DNA of 64,000 bases from Paramecium sonneborni (Eukaryota > Ciliophora > Oligohymenophorea > Peniculida > Parameciidae): positions 293,462 to 357,461 of the forward strand of contig CAJJDN010000086.1 in the NCBI GenBank assembly GCA_905182985.1, read 5' to 3'. Shown here one piece after another: positions 1-12,109 of the stretch. Made by a program: the position numbers and the translations under genes. Numbering within the stretch: the stretch's first letter is position 1; each line of letters begins with the position of its first letter. The notes beneath the pieces were generated by a model. The model searched no databases. It worked only from the letters and a program-made list of their open reading frames with translations, and was not told the origin of the DNA.

Positions 1-2996
1 TAAGTTGAATAATATATTACAGAACTCAATAAATCAAATTTAAAATATTAAGAATGTTGCAGAGAAAGAGATGAATATCTTAAAAGTTATAGAGAATACT
101 CATAAGATTATGGCATCATCAAAATGTAATTATAAGGAAAGGATACTGAAATTCTATCATTAAAAGAAAGAATTTAAAATATGGAAAATAACCATCAATA
201 AGAATTAACTCAATATTCATAAACTAATGAATATTGGAAGAGATCATTATTGGATACATAAATCAGAGAAATAACATAGTAATTTAATTAAGAAAGAAAC
301 TAATCTGATTTGAAAATTAAAAATTTAGAAAATAAGAATGTTGAATTAGAAAATAAATGTGTATTATTAGCTTAAGAAATGGAAAGAATACGTTTCAAAG
401 ATTTGGAATAAAATAAAATAATAAATAAAAATTTATAAAAGGAAAATAATGAATTAAAACTATAGATTGAAGAATTGATGTAATTTATGTCAAGATATGA
501 AGAGTAAATCAATTAATCATAATAAAGAGAAAATTCAGAAGAATAAGATAGAATGAGAATTGTAGTATTGAGTTCTGAGATTGAAAGATTACACAATGTA
601 ATATAAGAATAAGAATAAAAGAGTCAATCTTATTATTCATAAATTTAGAGATTGGAACAATTTGAAATGTAATGTAAATTTTAATAAGAACAATAACAAT
701 CATATAATCAATTAAAATAATAATTGTAATAAGAAATACTAAAGAATCAGAGTTCTTAATAAAACTTTGAATATTAATAATAGGAATGGACAGAGATAAA
801 TTAAGAATTGTAAGATAAATGTGCTATGTTAACAACTGAGCTTGAAAGATTAAATTTGGTAATGAAAAATACTGATACATATAGTAGAGATTATCAATAT
901 GAAAATGAAAGACTATAGAATTAAATAATGGATTAGACATCAATAATTGAACAAAAATGTAATCAAATATTATAATTGGAAATTGAAATAAGTAATTATT
1001 AATAGGAGTCAATGTTACTAAATAGTGATAATGATAATCTTAATATGAAAATAACTTAATTAGAGGAGGAAATAGAAGAAATTAAAGAATAAACTTCTTA
1101 ATAATAAATTAAAAGATCATAAGAACTTAAGTAATAGATTGATCATTATGAAAATGAGTTGAATAGAACAACATACAATTATAATTAAATAACTCAAGAT
1201 AAAGAAGAATTGTAGAAAGAATTAGAGAAAATAAATAGAGAATATAAAGTTTTAGCTTTTAATTGTCAATAAAAAGATAGTTAAATCAAAGACTTACATG
1301 ATTAAATGTAATTAAGAGAGGAGAAACATTAAATTGAAATAATGGAACAAAAAAAACATGGAGAATATATGAGAAAGTCAGTTTTAGATTAATAAATAAG
1401 AGATTTGACTTTAAAGTTTAATAATGATAAATAAACACTTGAGATTTAGATTCGTTAATTGCAGCAATAAAAATAATAGGTAGATTTATTGAATTCATAG
1501 TAATAATAAAAACTTTAAGAATTTCAATACATGATAGAGGATTAGTTAGAGATTTAAAAATAAAAATTGTCAGCTAGTGAGAAAGAAAGAATTAATTTGT
1601 TATAGGAAATAAAAGATTATTAAATGGAATTACAAATGGTTTCAAATGAGAGTTAGAAAATGAAAGAAGATTTTATAAAAGAAAGAATGAAAATAGTAGT
1701 TTATGCAACTGAAATAGATAGATTATGGAATGTAATTGATGATTTGAAAAATTAAACTAAATAGTTTGAAGAATCTGTAGAATTAGAAAATGAGAAAATA
1801 TAATAATTGACATTGATAAATTAATAATATCATAATACAATATATTAAATGGAATAGGAGAAGAAAAATTATTAAAGAGAAAATAGTTTGAATGAATAGA
1901 CTTTAGAAAATAAATTGATAATAATGACAAATGAATTGGATAGAACTAAAAATTAATTATTTGAAGAGTAGAGAAAAGGATATGAATAAGAAATAAAGTA
2001 GAAATAATTATTGTAGGAAATAGAAGAATTATATTAATAAATGGAATAATATTAATCAGAAATAACAATAATGTAAAAGAATGGTTTAGAAGTTGGAGAT
2101 TTAGAGACTAAATTTTAAGCAGAAAGAATGAATTGGGAGACACAAAAATATTAATTAACAAATTAAATTTAGGATTATGAATAGAAAATACTTGTATTAA
2201 GTTAAGAAATAAAAAGATTATTTACAATAGGAGATGAAAGACTTCATGAGATTGAATAATTAAGATTCAAATTTAGAGATGCTTAATTATCAGAAAATTA
2301 TGAATAATTGAAGACAGCATATGATATATTAGAATAATAAGTATTGGAATTAGAATAGAATAATTTAAAATTGAAATCTCATACTTAAACTTTAGAAAAG
2401 TAAATTAAATTATTAGAATTATCATTATAAGATAAGTCAAAAGAAGTAGATGATATATATAATTTAATGAATAAATAAAGAAGATAAAGTGAATCTACTA
2501 ATAAAGAGGCAGAAAATAATAGAAAAACATAATAGTAATTATAATAAGCAATTTCAACATTGGAATTACAAAATCAATAATTAAAAGAGTAGTTGTAAAC
2601 AATAAGCAATGAGAATAAAAGCCTGTAATAATTAATTAATTAATAATAGTTAATAATAAATCTAATACATGTAAAATAGTCTTAATGAGAGAGATTAAAT
2701 GATTTAGAAAAAAAGCAATGAATTGAGTGAGAAGATTAAAGAGATAGATTTTTTAAAGGTGAAATATGAGTAGAAAATGAATAATTCCACAATTCAAACT
2801 ACTTTAATAAGAGTAATATAATATTTTATAGATATAGAATTCATCTTTGACTAGATAGACTATAAAGAGTGAATAGGAGAATTTAATTAGTGAATAAATA
2901 ATAAAACCCAAGAATTCTTGTAATTTAAGCATTTTAAGGAGTTCAAGACAAGTGATGTAATAAATAAATGCAGACTTAAATAATTAGTAGGAATGA
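1..2996 (+). CDS. Large coiled-coil protein, 5' end outside window
   Basis: Frame 1 is open from the first base, with TAA/TAG as Gln, so the start lies upstream. About 980 residues are visible. They are almost wholly Glu/Gln/Lys/Leu/Asn-rich heptads with no globular domain, as in centrosomal, basal-body or cytoskeletal scaffold proteins. Two 25-nt introns are needed: 2625-2649 (GTAATAATT...AATAG) and 2813-2837 (GTAATATAA...ATATAG). Without the first, a TGA at 2686 would cut the coil short; with both, the coil runs on to TGA at 2994. The tail after the second intron is Ser/Asn-rich and not coiled. The family cannot be named from a coiled coil alone. Confidence 0.85.
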
Positions 2997-3029
2997 TTGA
3001 GTTTCACTTTATTTTAATTATTAAAAATA

Positions 3030-3736
3030 ATGTCTCAGCATGTCTAAGCTTCTATATAATACTCTTTTCCTAAAGCTAAAAGATTCAGAAGATTGAATAC
3101 TCCTTGTTCAACAGACTATTATGAACCTAATTATTTTCGTAGTACTAGAGCTTCTGGATTCGGATATGGGAATAAGTTTGATTTTACAAAAGCTTAACCC
3201 TATACTGAAACTTACTATGATCCAACAAGTTCCTTTTAAAATAACAAAGGTGCATCTTTTGGATTAAGTAGAAACATGGTCAAAAACAGATCTTATTTAC
3301 AGTATAATAATGTTCCAGGTCCAGGATCCTACAATTAGAGTCCACATAAAACTATATGTTATTCTATGGGATAAAGAGTTAGTGGATATCATCATACTAC
3401 AGAAATGCCAGGTCCCGGTTCATATGATCCTAATATTTAAAAACATAGAAGCATTTCAATTAATAAAGGTCCTGATAGATTCTCAACTGAATCCACCTTT
3501 TTCCCTGGACCTGGAGAATACAATGCTAAACTTTTATAAACTAAAACTAAATATCGATTTGGTAGTGCTAAACGAAAATGTTTTATTGATGATGCAGTTA
3601 GAACAGCTTTGAAAAAAGGAGGTATTTTATATCTTATAATATTTAACTAGTTCCTGGACCAGGAAACTATACTTCTATTACATAGTTTGTACAATTAGAT
3701 AAATCAAGAACTAGACCATCTACTGCAAAACATTGA
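3030..3736 (+). CDS. STPGR-repeat (SHIPPO/ODF3-type) ciliary protein
   Basis: A protein of 225 aa with four sperm-tail PG-rich repeats: PGPGSYN, PGPGSYDPN, FPGPGEYN and VPGPGNYT. They are spaced as in ODF3/SHIPPO and related proteins, many of which bind axonemal microtubules. One 29-nt intron (3622-3650, GTATTTTAT...AACTAG) is required; splicing it creates the last PGPG repeat and leads to TGA at 3734. The gene starts 34 bp after the coiled-coil gene and ends 36 bp before NDOR1, all on the same strand. Family membership is clear from the repeats. The exact cilium location is inferred. Confidence 0.85.
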
Positions 3737-3772
3737 ATTTGAATATACTTTTTACATAAAACTTTCCTTAAA

Positions 3773-5450
3773 ATGATTTAAATACTTTTTGCTACACAAA
3801 CAGGAAATTCTGAATTTTATGCAGAAGAAGTTGGAAGACATTTAAATAATGCAATTGTTTCTTCTATTGAAGACTTTGATTTCTTAACTCTTCCTGAATA
3901 AAAACGTGTCATTTTCATTATATCAACAACAGGAGATGGAGACATGACCAATGATATTAATAAATTTTGGCAATTTCTTTTAATCAAAGATTTACCAAAA
4001 GAATCTCTGATTAAACTTGAATTTACTGTTTTTGGACTTGGAGATTCCTCTTATCCTAAATTTAATTATGCTGCAAGAAAATTAAGAAGTCGACTTTTGC
4101 AACTATCTGCCAAAGAATTTATACCCAGTGCATTTGGTGATGAATAACACCCTTGTGGAATTGATACAGAATTTGTTATCTGGTTTCAAAATCTCTTGAA
4201 AAAATGTTAAACTTAAACCATTATTTCATAATATATAAAAATTTAGCAACTTGATAATTATTAATTATAAAACATTGTTGATAAACTTGATTTTATATTT
4301 GTCAATAAAAAGAGATTGAGTGCTGAATAACATACAAAGGAAACCTTTTAATTTAATTTTCAATGTAATTAAATGTTTCAATGTGGTGATATTTTCAGTA
4401 TAAAACCAAGAAATCAAAATAAGTTGGTTTCATAATTTTTACAATTATAAAAATTAGATGGGAACAAATGGGTAAAACTTGAAGAATAAAAATAAAATTA
4501 AAAATCGAAAATAATACCAAAAACTATTTCTATACAAAGATTATTTTCTGAATTGTATGATAGTGATTTATTTAGTGTAGTTTGGATATTACCTCTCCTC
4601 CAAATAGATATTTCATAAAACTAATGAGCCAATATGCAGAAATAGATATCCATAAGTAAAAATTAACTGAAATGTGTGCATAAACACCAGAAGGTTTAGA
4701 AGAATATTATAGTTATGTATATAGAGAAAAGAGAAATGTTTATGAAGTTTTATATGATTTCTAACCTTGTGTAATTCCATTAGAATTATTAATAGAATCC
4801 TTAAAGTTAATAAGAGAAAGGCAATATTCAATAAGTTCTGCTTATGATGGATAAAAAATAAGTATAACAGTTGCTTTAGTTTGTTATACAACAGGTAAGA
4901 ACAGATTAATAAAAGGATTTTGTTCAAATTATCTATAAAACTTATAAGCAGATGAATAGATAGAAGGGAGAATAATAAAAGGAACTATTACATTTCCTTA
5001 ATAGATAGATATTCCAGTAATAATGGTAGGACCAGGTACAGGAGTGGCTCCATTTATAGGATTTATAGAAGAAAGATAAAAATAAGGAGCTAATAATAAA
5101 GATAAATCAATTTTATTTTTTGGATCATGTTATGAAAAGAAAGAATTCTATTATGAGAAATTCTTATAAGAATCTCCAATTACATTGTTTACAGCATTTA
5201 GTAGGGATTAATAGAAAAAGATTTATGTTTAACATAGAATATTAGAAAATAGAGATTTAATTAATAAAGTAGTTAAAGATAATCTTAATAATGTGATGTA
5301 AAAATATTAAGTCATGTTTTTAGGATTATTGTAACAGGAACATCGAAAAAAATGCCTACATAAGTTGAGTTAGTTTTTAAAGAATGTTTAGGTGAATAGA
5401 TAATATAAGAGTTAAAAAAGAAAAAATAATATTTAGTTGAGTGTTGGTGA
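3773..5450 (+). CDS. NDOR1: NADPH-dependent diflavin oxidoreductase (NDOR1/Tah18)
   Basis: A 541-aa diflavin reductase that passes electrons from NADPH through FAD and FMN, in other eukaryotes to anamorsin/Dre2 in cytosolic Fe-S assembly. The FMN-binding flavodoxin domain comes first: LFATQTGNSE, STTGDGDM and FGLGDSSYPKFN. Then come the FAD/linker region (YREKRNVYEVL, YSISS) and the NADPH site (MVGPGTGVAPF, LFFGS, TAFSRD, YVQHR). Introns are 4555-4580 (26 nt) and 5298-5323 (26 nt). The first restores SEFLDITS before PNRYF, the second restores VTGTSKKMPTQV near the C terminus. Length is slightly under human NDOR1 (about 597 aa), the difference lying mostly in the middle linker. The small size and start excludes P450 reductase, which has an N-terminal membrane anchor. 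Confidence 0.93.
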
Positions 5451-5477
5451 AACAGGTTTATTATATATAAAATATTA

Positions 5478-6010
5478 TCACAAAACCTCAGGATTCTTAT
5501 TTAATGGTTGTATTAATTCATTTCTTGGTTTAAAATAGTCAATAATATGATTTGTTGCTCCAATTATCATTACACTTATCCAGACTACAAAAATGTAAGC
5601 ACAACACATAGTAAACAGTTCAATTTCTCTACATTTAGATCTGGCTGAAAAGAAATGTTATTTAATTCCATAAAGCATAGAAATGACATCAAATATAATT
5701 ACACCTCCAAAAAAGACAAATGTATTAATTGTAATGCAAACAGCTCCAAATTTTCTAGTACATGTATCTAATAAATTGCATGCACTCAAGAATTATATTA
5801 TGAATATGATTCCATATCTAAATTATTTATTTGATTCTCTTACACAATCAAATTTCCATATAGGATAAAATGCAAAAATCCAATTCCTTCAGAATCATTA
5901 CATTAGAAATCTTCTGTTACAATCTTATCAGCACAAATAGAAAAGACAAGAAAAATAAAATTATTCAAATGTACTAAAGAATTAATGTCTAATCTCTATG
6001 CCATTTCCAT
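5478..6010 (-). CDS. Small multi-pass membrane protein, unknown family
   Basis: A 168-aa protein on the minus strand with one 26-nt intron (5818-5843). Three or four hydrophobic segments are visible: around VHLNNFIFLVFSIC, LHFILYGNLIVYGIIFIIQF, AVCITINTFVFFGGVIIF and CCAYIFVVWISVMIIG. Several Cys residues lie between them (CNLLDTCTRK, SKCREIE). I do not recognise the family. The intron is supported because without it the frame ends at TGA just after the second hydrophobic segment. Its 3' end lies 27 bp from the 3' end of NDOR1 (convergent), and its start lies 19 bp from the stop of the cyclin gene upstream on the same strand. Confidence 0.7.
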
Positions 6011-6029
6011 TTTATATATATTTATATAA

Positions 6030-6553
6030 TCATAGTTTTGCATATTTCATCAATTTTTCCTTGTAATAGTAGTATAGATTTTGACTTACAAAAACTTCAT
6101 AATCTAACAGTATTAATAGTTCCTACTCTAATGTATTTAACTCTTATATTGCAACTCCTCCAACTCTTGCATAATAATCGTTCTTATAATAGTCATCATC
6201 ATTGTATTTTATACTTATAAGAATGCAAGCCAACAGAAATCTATCGTTATATTGATATTCAACCTATGAACACAAAAACTATTTATAACTACATCCTAGT
6301 TCTTCTCTTACACTCTATCTATATATATCAATGCCAATATGAAACACTCATTGCTGCAATAACAGTACATCTTGATACGCTCGATATATTTGTATATTGT
6401 TATCGATGGTTTTTTATTAGTGTGGAAGGCTGTTTAAATTGGACTTTCGATTATGTCTGTCTCTTTCACTATTTCATCTAAAACCTATGCTATTGCATAA
6501 ATAATATTATCTTCTAGGGATTCTACTATTCCTGCTTTCATAACCACATCCAT
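6030..6553 (-). CDS. PHO80-type (P/U) cyclin
   Basis: A 166-aa single-cyclin-box protein. The pattern is that of PHO80-like cyclins that bind CDK partners of the Pho85/CDK5 type: [12 protein letters not shown], then [51 protein letters not shown] and LLDYEV. The YND and YARVGG motifs are the strongest markers. One 23-nt intron (6241-6263, GTTGAATAT...CGATAG) is required to join VHR to FLLACIL; it has a GTT rather than GTA donor. The protein is little more than the cyclin box. Which CDK it activates cannot be told from the sequence. Confidence 0.85.
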
Positions 6554-6723
6554 TTTTCCCAAAAGATATATATGAGTATATTTTATATATATTATTTAAT
6601 ATAAAATTATGATATGATATTAAAACTTTAATACAAACAGATATTTCTTTTAAAATTTATCACTTATTCTATTATTTAGAACTTCCTTATTATTTTTTGA
6701 ATAACATATCCTCTAATCTTCTT

Positions 6724-7005
6724 TCATATCAAATTATCTATATTTAACTGATCAATTTATTTCTTCTTTTTTTTATTAATTAATCCTAATTTTATTTTTA
6801 ATTTATCAAGAATATCAAATTATTCATCTTCACTACTTAAACTTTTTTCTTATATATCTTTTATTTTATTATCTTTAACTAAACTTTCAAATTCTTATTA
6901 TCATTACTCAAATATTTTAATTCTTATACAATATTTAAATATATTATAATTTTATTTTTTCGTTGCCCTTTCATACTTTTGTAATTCTATTTCTAAGATT
7001 GAATT
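6724..7005 (-). pseudogene. Degenerate charged/coiled-coil coding remnant
   Basis: A minus-strand frame rich in Lys/Glu (ILEIELQKYERATKK, then ESLVKDNKIKDIQEKSLSS and KIKLGLINKKKKKQ) is broken by one in-frame TGA and ends at another at 6726-6724. No canonical short intron removes the first TGA without creating a new stop. Composition looks coding, but no start or intact frame was found. The flanks (6554-6723 and 7006-7168) show nothing else. It could be a misread gene with unusual splicing. Confidence 0.35.
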
Positions 7006-7168
7006 TTTTAAAATATACAACAGGATAAGTCTTAGTTAAACTTAAAAAATAAAAAAATTGCTTCTAAAAATTAGACTAGTATTGAAAATATATTGAAAAG
7101 TTTTAGTTCAGTAACAGAGATTGCATTTACAAGAAATAATATATTTTTTATTTTAAATTAAAGTTTTG

Positions 7169-7351
7169 ATGGGTTGTGCTTGTGGAAAAGAAAAGAAAAC
7201 CAAAAATGAGTTGAATAATGAGTTTGTCCCTAGCCTAATTTTAAAGTCTGATAACAAGATTTCAGGAATAAGTGAATTAAATTTTTTTGATATTGTATCA
7301 AAAAATGTTCATGGTCCTTAGATAAAAAATTTATAGAGTTTATCTATATGA
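7169..7351 (+). CDS. Tiny N-terminally acylated protein (MGCACGK)
   Basis: A 60-aa intronless ORF starting MGCACGKEKK and ending at TGA 7349. The MGCxC start is the classic context for N-myristoylation of Gly2 plus palmitoylation of Cys3/Cys5, and the following Lys run would favour an acidic membrane leaflet. The rest (NNEFVPSLILKSDNKISGIS) has no recognised domain. The start is supported by the Cys content, which is unusual for random A+T-rich DNA. It might be a short membrane adaptor or the first exon of a decayed longer gene. Confidence 0.5.
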
Positions 7352-7467
7352 TGATGTCTATTTATTTATTATATTTGTTTATATTATACATAAATTTATT
7401 TTGATAATATTTTTTTTCCAATTTCGATATAATATTTTACAATTATATTAAAAGGAAGTTTTATAAA

Positions 7468-8883
7468 TCAATTGATTTTTAATTGTAACAATCCTTAAAA
7501 TGGATTCTTGAAATTATAATAAACCGAATGATAATGTAACAAATTATGCTTAATTTCTAAATCCTAGTTTTCTAATTCCATTAATTAAAGTTAATCTTTA
7601 ATTGGCATTATATCATCATTCATTATGAATGCATCAAAGGTTGATAGTTTATTTTATTTTTTTTATGAATGTATACTTGATTCAGAATTTAAAAAAAAAT
7701 CAACTTATACACTCTAATGACTTCCAAAAGAATGTTACATACTACTTGATTATTGACTATTGAAAGAAGATGCATTTGAATCAGCCTAAAAAGTGATTGT
7801 ATTAAGATGTCTACAACTCATCTTATCCAAAGATCTACAATAATTAATATAAAATATACAATCTTATATGTTAAACACTATCATATTTATTTTATTTCTA
7901 ATTATTATTTTTTTTATTTTGACTCGTTTTTGAATTAACAAATTAAGGATTTGACCAATCAAAAATAACATATAATTTATGATGTATTTTCAATTAGAAA
8001 ATGGACTTCAATTTCTAATAATTTGGAATTTGTTAATGATTCAATTCTGTCACTTAAGTCATAAAACTATATTTTTTGTTTTGTCATTACTTTTATAATT
8101 ATTATGGGCAGCCATCACAAATTTATTATGGTGTTAATTCACATTTTAATTATCCAATTCTCTCTAAACGATCGTTCTCAAATTTTTCATAATCAGACCA
8201 AGGTAATTTCTGTTTAAAAAGGTATATTAAAACATAACCTAGAGATTCTAAATCATCTTTTCTTGATTAATCTTAACCTCTATGAGCTGTTATACAAGCA
8301 TATCTACTTGTTCCTATAAATGGAATTTTTGCTTTAGTTTATTTCTTACTTTTTAAAGAATCTTTAGAAATTCCAAAATCAATTAAAAAAATCTTATCAG
8401 AATGACTTTTGCCCAAAATGTTTTCTGGTTTTAAATCTCTATGAATTATATTCCTAAAATGATAAACTTACAGCTAATACTTTTTATGAATATTTTCTAA
8501 TATTTCTATCATTTATTAAGCAATATTGAAAATGCATTCAAGTGAAAATTTCTTATGTTTTTTCAAGAAATAAATTAAATCAAATCCAAGCATTTTTATT
8601 ATCATTATTTAAAGTCCATTATGTCTGCCGTGCCAAAGTAATTAAGGTATTTATGGTATTCCTCTTAATTTCTTCAAAATTTCTATCTATTAATTATTTT
8701 TCAACTAACCTCTCTTTCTAAACTTAAGTAATTTGACATTTCCTATTTTTCAACTTTAATTGCTACTTTCATTCCATTTTCTATATTCCTTCCTATATAA
8801 ACTTTGCCAAAAGAACCCTATGAAAGAAGCTTCTTAACTTTATATATTTCTCCTATCAAATCACCTTATTACAAATCGTGCAT
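7468..8883 (-). CDS. Casein kinase 1 family protein kinase
   Basis: A 438-aa Ser/Thr kinase of the CK1 group. Visible motifs in order: Gly loop QGSFGKVYIG, VAIKVEK with the ATP lysine, catalytic HRDLKPENIL, IDFGIS (DFG), then the CK1 signature GTSRYACITAHRGQDQSRKD and DDLESLGYVLIYL. The kinase domain takes up about residues 15-290. The tail is Gln/Ser/Asn-rich. Four introns are needed: 8687-8709 (23 nt), 8454-8480 (27), 8067-8090 (24, contains an in-frame TGA) and 7835-7859 (25). The third join is confirmed by the CK1 C-lobe pattern PNYQKLKSIF. All catalytic residues are present, so an active kinase is expected. Substrates are unknown. Confidence 0.92.
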
Positions 8884-9310
8884 TATGCTGATTTTAAATA
8901 ATTTATATTATTATATTATAAAGTGTCCTTTTGATGAAATTATTTTAATAAATAATTACATTAAAATGATGGTTTAAAATAATATCAACTAAAAGACTTT
9001 TCTTATATTTTTTATCGTACAATAGTTGTAATATATCAATACTATGATTTATTACAGCATGGAAATAAAATATAGAAAATTACTTTTTTATATAATCGTT
9101 CAGTATATATATAATTATATATTAATTAAATAAAATAAGCCCTTATTCAGTATGAGAAATGAACATTATATCATATAGTAATATTTATTATATCTATCGA
9201 ACTTTATAATTTAAAAATAAATTTGTAAAAATATCCAAATAATTAATTTAAGTACATATATTAAAATTAATAGAAAATTAGTTTATTTATAATAAGATAG
9301 AGTATTATAC
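8884..9310. other. Intergenic, nothing recognised
   Basis: A+T-rich sequence upstream of the CK1 gene. No frame with coding-like composition or a canonical short intron was found on either strand. It should contain the CK1 promoter. Confidence 0.5.
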
Positions 9311-10165
9311 TCAAAATATACCTAAAGGTAATAAATTATTTAAATTGAAATCCTCATCAAAATTAAAGGCTCATTCTAATGATAGACTATACGCATAACC
9401 TTGTAAAGCTCGAATTAAAATTTCTATTTTGGGATGAAGAGTAAAACCCACTATAATAAAGGAGAACACAAGAAATTGACTATTTTTCTGTATTAATCCA
9501 TAATTTATCTGCACCATTTTTTTTATGATAAATGGATTTTATCTTAATGTAAAAGATAGTACATCCAGTAAGTCAAATAAAATAATTTGTGGCATACGTG
9601 TCTATTTTCTCAGGTTAATTTAAGATAACTATAATTCTAACTTATTGGTAGAATTTAGTATTTTTTATTAAATCAATTGCTTCTATTTGAAAAAATTTTA
9701 TGCCTTTAAAAATATTTAGTAATGATGAGACCAATATTATTGACTAAAAATTATGTTTATATTAAATTCATATCAATAATGATATATTTTGATTGAAACT
9801 AGCTACTAAAAAAATTATTTTTATGGAGCCAAATATAATAAGCCTTCTCTTCTCTAATTTAATTGAAAGAAAATCCACTTCAAAAAGTGAATGATTCCAT
9901 TTGACTTTTTGCAAGTATAGTAGTTATTCATTGTAGATTGGTGAGACTTAAAAAAAATCATCAAAATTTTTGAACTTTTCTACAATTCTTGGAGTTCTTT
10001 TTTGAATTTCTTATCTTTAAATAGGATATAAATTGCTCAATAATTATAATAAATTATTTTTATTTGACAAAACCTAAATTCAATAAAAAATCATCAATAG
10101 TATTTTACGAATTCCTTTTTATCCAATAAGATTAAAGAAGTAAGATATGATAAATAATGTTTTAA
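9311..10165 (-). pseudogene. Decayed gene for a hydrophobic protein
   Basis: Several minus-strand segments have coding-like composition but lie in shifted frames. In reading order: EKIEYQLKHYLSYLTSLILL; then NNLLQLLSNLYPIQRQEIQK and TPRIVEKFKNFDDFFQVSP; then ILVSSLLNIFKGIKFFQIEA; then LLDVLSFTLRQNPFIIKK and HPKIEILIRALQGYAYSLS. The joins need an untypical 35-nt gap, a TGA, a plus-one shift near 9570 and a second TGA near 9370. No ATG begins the series. This fits a pseudogene whose 5' end was lost against the neighbouring coiled-coil gene. An intact ancestor cannot be named. Confidence 0.45.
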
Positions 10166-10172
10166 TTAATAT

Positions 10173-11156
10173 TCAATTTTTTCCTTTGAATTATTCTAGA
10201 ATATATAATTTTTTGATTACAATCTTCACTTTGCATTTAGGAACCATTTTAAGAAGCCATTTTGGACATTCTAGATGTAATAAAATTGGAGCTTGTATTT
10301 TTAAAATCTTTTTCAATTCTTTATAATTCTTATACTTATTTTCCTTCTAACTCTTTTTTTAAAATGGTGTATTTTTAAATTAATCTATTATGTACTAAAA
10401 TAATACTTTTCTTCTTCTGTTTTTTTAATTTTTCTTTATTCTTCTTAAGCATTTTCAATTCTTTAATTTAAAACATTAGTTTCATTAGACTATTTGATCT
10501 TTTATTGATTGAGAAGATTTTTGATTTTATTGTTCCTCAAAAAAGTCCATTTATCTTGTTCTTCTTTTTAAAGCTATGCTATTCTAGATTATATTTTATG
10601 TGCTTCCAAATATCTAAATAAAAATTAAATTTAATACTCTTCTTATCTTGCCAATTATTCTTCAGTTTTTTTAAGACTTAATAATTCCGCAGAATCTTTG
10701 GGAGTTTATGGTATAGATCCTTCTAAATCTTATAGGAATTATTGCATTTCATCTTCTTATCTTTATTGTAGTTCATTTTTTAACTTCTACGCATCTTATT
10801 CAAACTCTTCTATTTTTTAATCCCAAAAGATATTGAAATTTTACATTTCTTCTTAGTGTGATTTTGTAAGTTCATATTTCTATAATAGAAAATATATGTT
10901 AACTTCTTATTCATGCCTGTCTTTGATATCTAATTTAGTTTTTGATTCATATTTAATTTTGAGATCTTTCAATCTTTATTTTGCGCAATCAGCTTCCAAA
11001 TATTTTCCTTATTTCTCACAAGCTTTTTAATGATCATAAAGTATTTTCCTACCAATAATTCATATTATCGTACATATATTCTTCAAGATTTTCAGTTTCT
11101 GGAGGAAGCGTATTCATTTTGGCAGTAGATGGTCGAACTCCACGATAATTATTCAT
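10173..11156 (-). CDS. Coiled-coil protein, conserved ciliate/ciliary type
   Basis: A 287-aa protein with a short N terminus (MNNYRGVRPSTAKMNTLPPE) followed by charged coil. Key stretch: SAELLSLKKTEEQLARQEEY then LEAHKIQSRIAQLQKEEQ, the kind of pattern seen in conserved trichohyalin-like coiled-coil proteins of ciliated protists. Five introns: 11049-11073 (25 nt), 10880-10903 (24), 10614-10637 (24), 10385-10406 (22) and 10196-10220 (25). The 24-nt one at 10614 removes an A+T-rich insertion so that EEY joins LEAHK directly. The last leads to a TGA at 10175-10173. It starts 78 bp from the divergent gene at 11235. Function unknown. Confidence 0.75.
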
Positions 11157-11234
11157 TTTGGAAGAATAAAAATTTTATTTAATGTTTTTATTAAATAATG
11201 AAAATTGATATATTTAAATAAAATAATATTAATA

Positions 11235-12109
11235 ATGTAAAAGTTTAATGGAGTTCGTTCATTGGTGAATCTGAGTAAATTCAGAGCAAGTGATCATCAT
11301 TTGAAAGCTAGTCATCACTAACCAAACAGACCTGATTTAATGACTAGTGTTGATATTGATAAATATAGAGTTTTTATTAACAAGCATCCAGAAGCAAGAG
11401 AGAGATTTTTTGCTACATACACTTGGTTACCAAAAATTACACCGTATTTAATAGTTAAATTACTTTAATAGATTATACAATTCAACAATTGCCAAATTCA
11501 TTGCAACTTCATTCTCTAATGTTTAAGCTGAAGCTGTTTCTGATGTGTATTTCCCACCAAAGGTATTGAATAAATAGAATTAATTAATGTAGCTTCATGA
11601 AAATGGCATCAACATTTATACTTCATATAGATTTGGAAAAACCTTTAGATATGGCAGATCCTTAGAAATTGTTGGAGGAATCTTCTTTTTAACTACTAAA
11701 TATCCATTGTATTATGCTTTGGTTGCCTTATTTGGTTATACAGTTGGATTTAATGTATTAACTAATAATCAATTCTAGGCCTACTTCTATGAACTTACAA
11801 GAAGAACAGTTATCAGAATGGATTTATTACCTCATACTCATTAAATAGCAGTCTAGAAAGTTGGTGCTTTTGGATAAGTGATCACTAAATTACATTAAAT
11901 ATCCGATTTAGAACATGTCAATTTTTCAGAATAAGAAACTAAAGGTAATAATATATATAATCAATCTAGAAAATTACTTTTGGAATCTAAATTATCATAA
12001 ATTAGATAGAAATCTTATATTCAAAGACAAATCCACTGGAGAATATCTCACTTTTGATAGCGAAGGATGGTGGGATAGATAAGCCTTAGAGCATGAATTG
12101 CTTAATTGA
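11235..12109 (+). CDS. Two-TM membrane protein, possibly mitochondrial
   Basis: A 273-aa protein whose basic, hydroxylated N terminus (MQKFNGVRSLVNLSKFRASD) resembles a mitochondrial presequence. Two hydrophobic stretches in the middle (IVGGIFFLTTKYPLYYALV, then ALFGYTVGFNVLT) are followed by a soluble C-terminal part ending in FDSEGWWDRQALEHELLN. The layout recalls TMEM70/TMEM186/TMEM223-type inner-membrane proteins, but I cannot assign it. Introns: 11444-11471 (28 nt) and 11945-11969 (25 nt). Skipping the second would lose the conserved-looking FWNLNYHKLDRNLIFKD segment. Confidence 0.75.
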
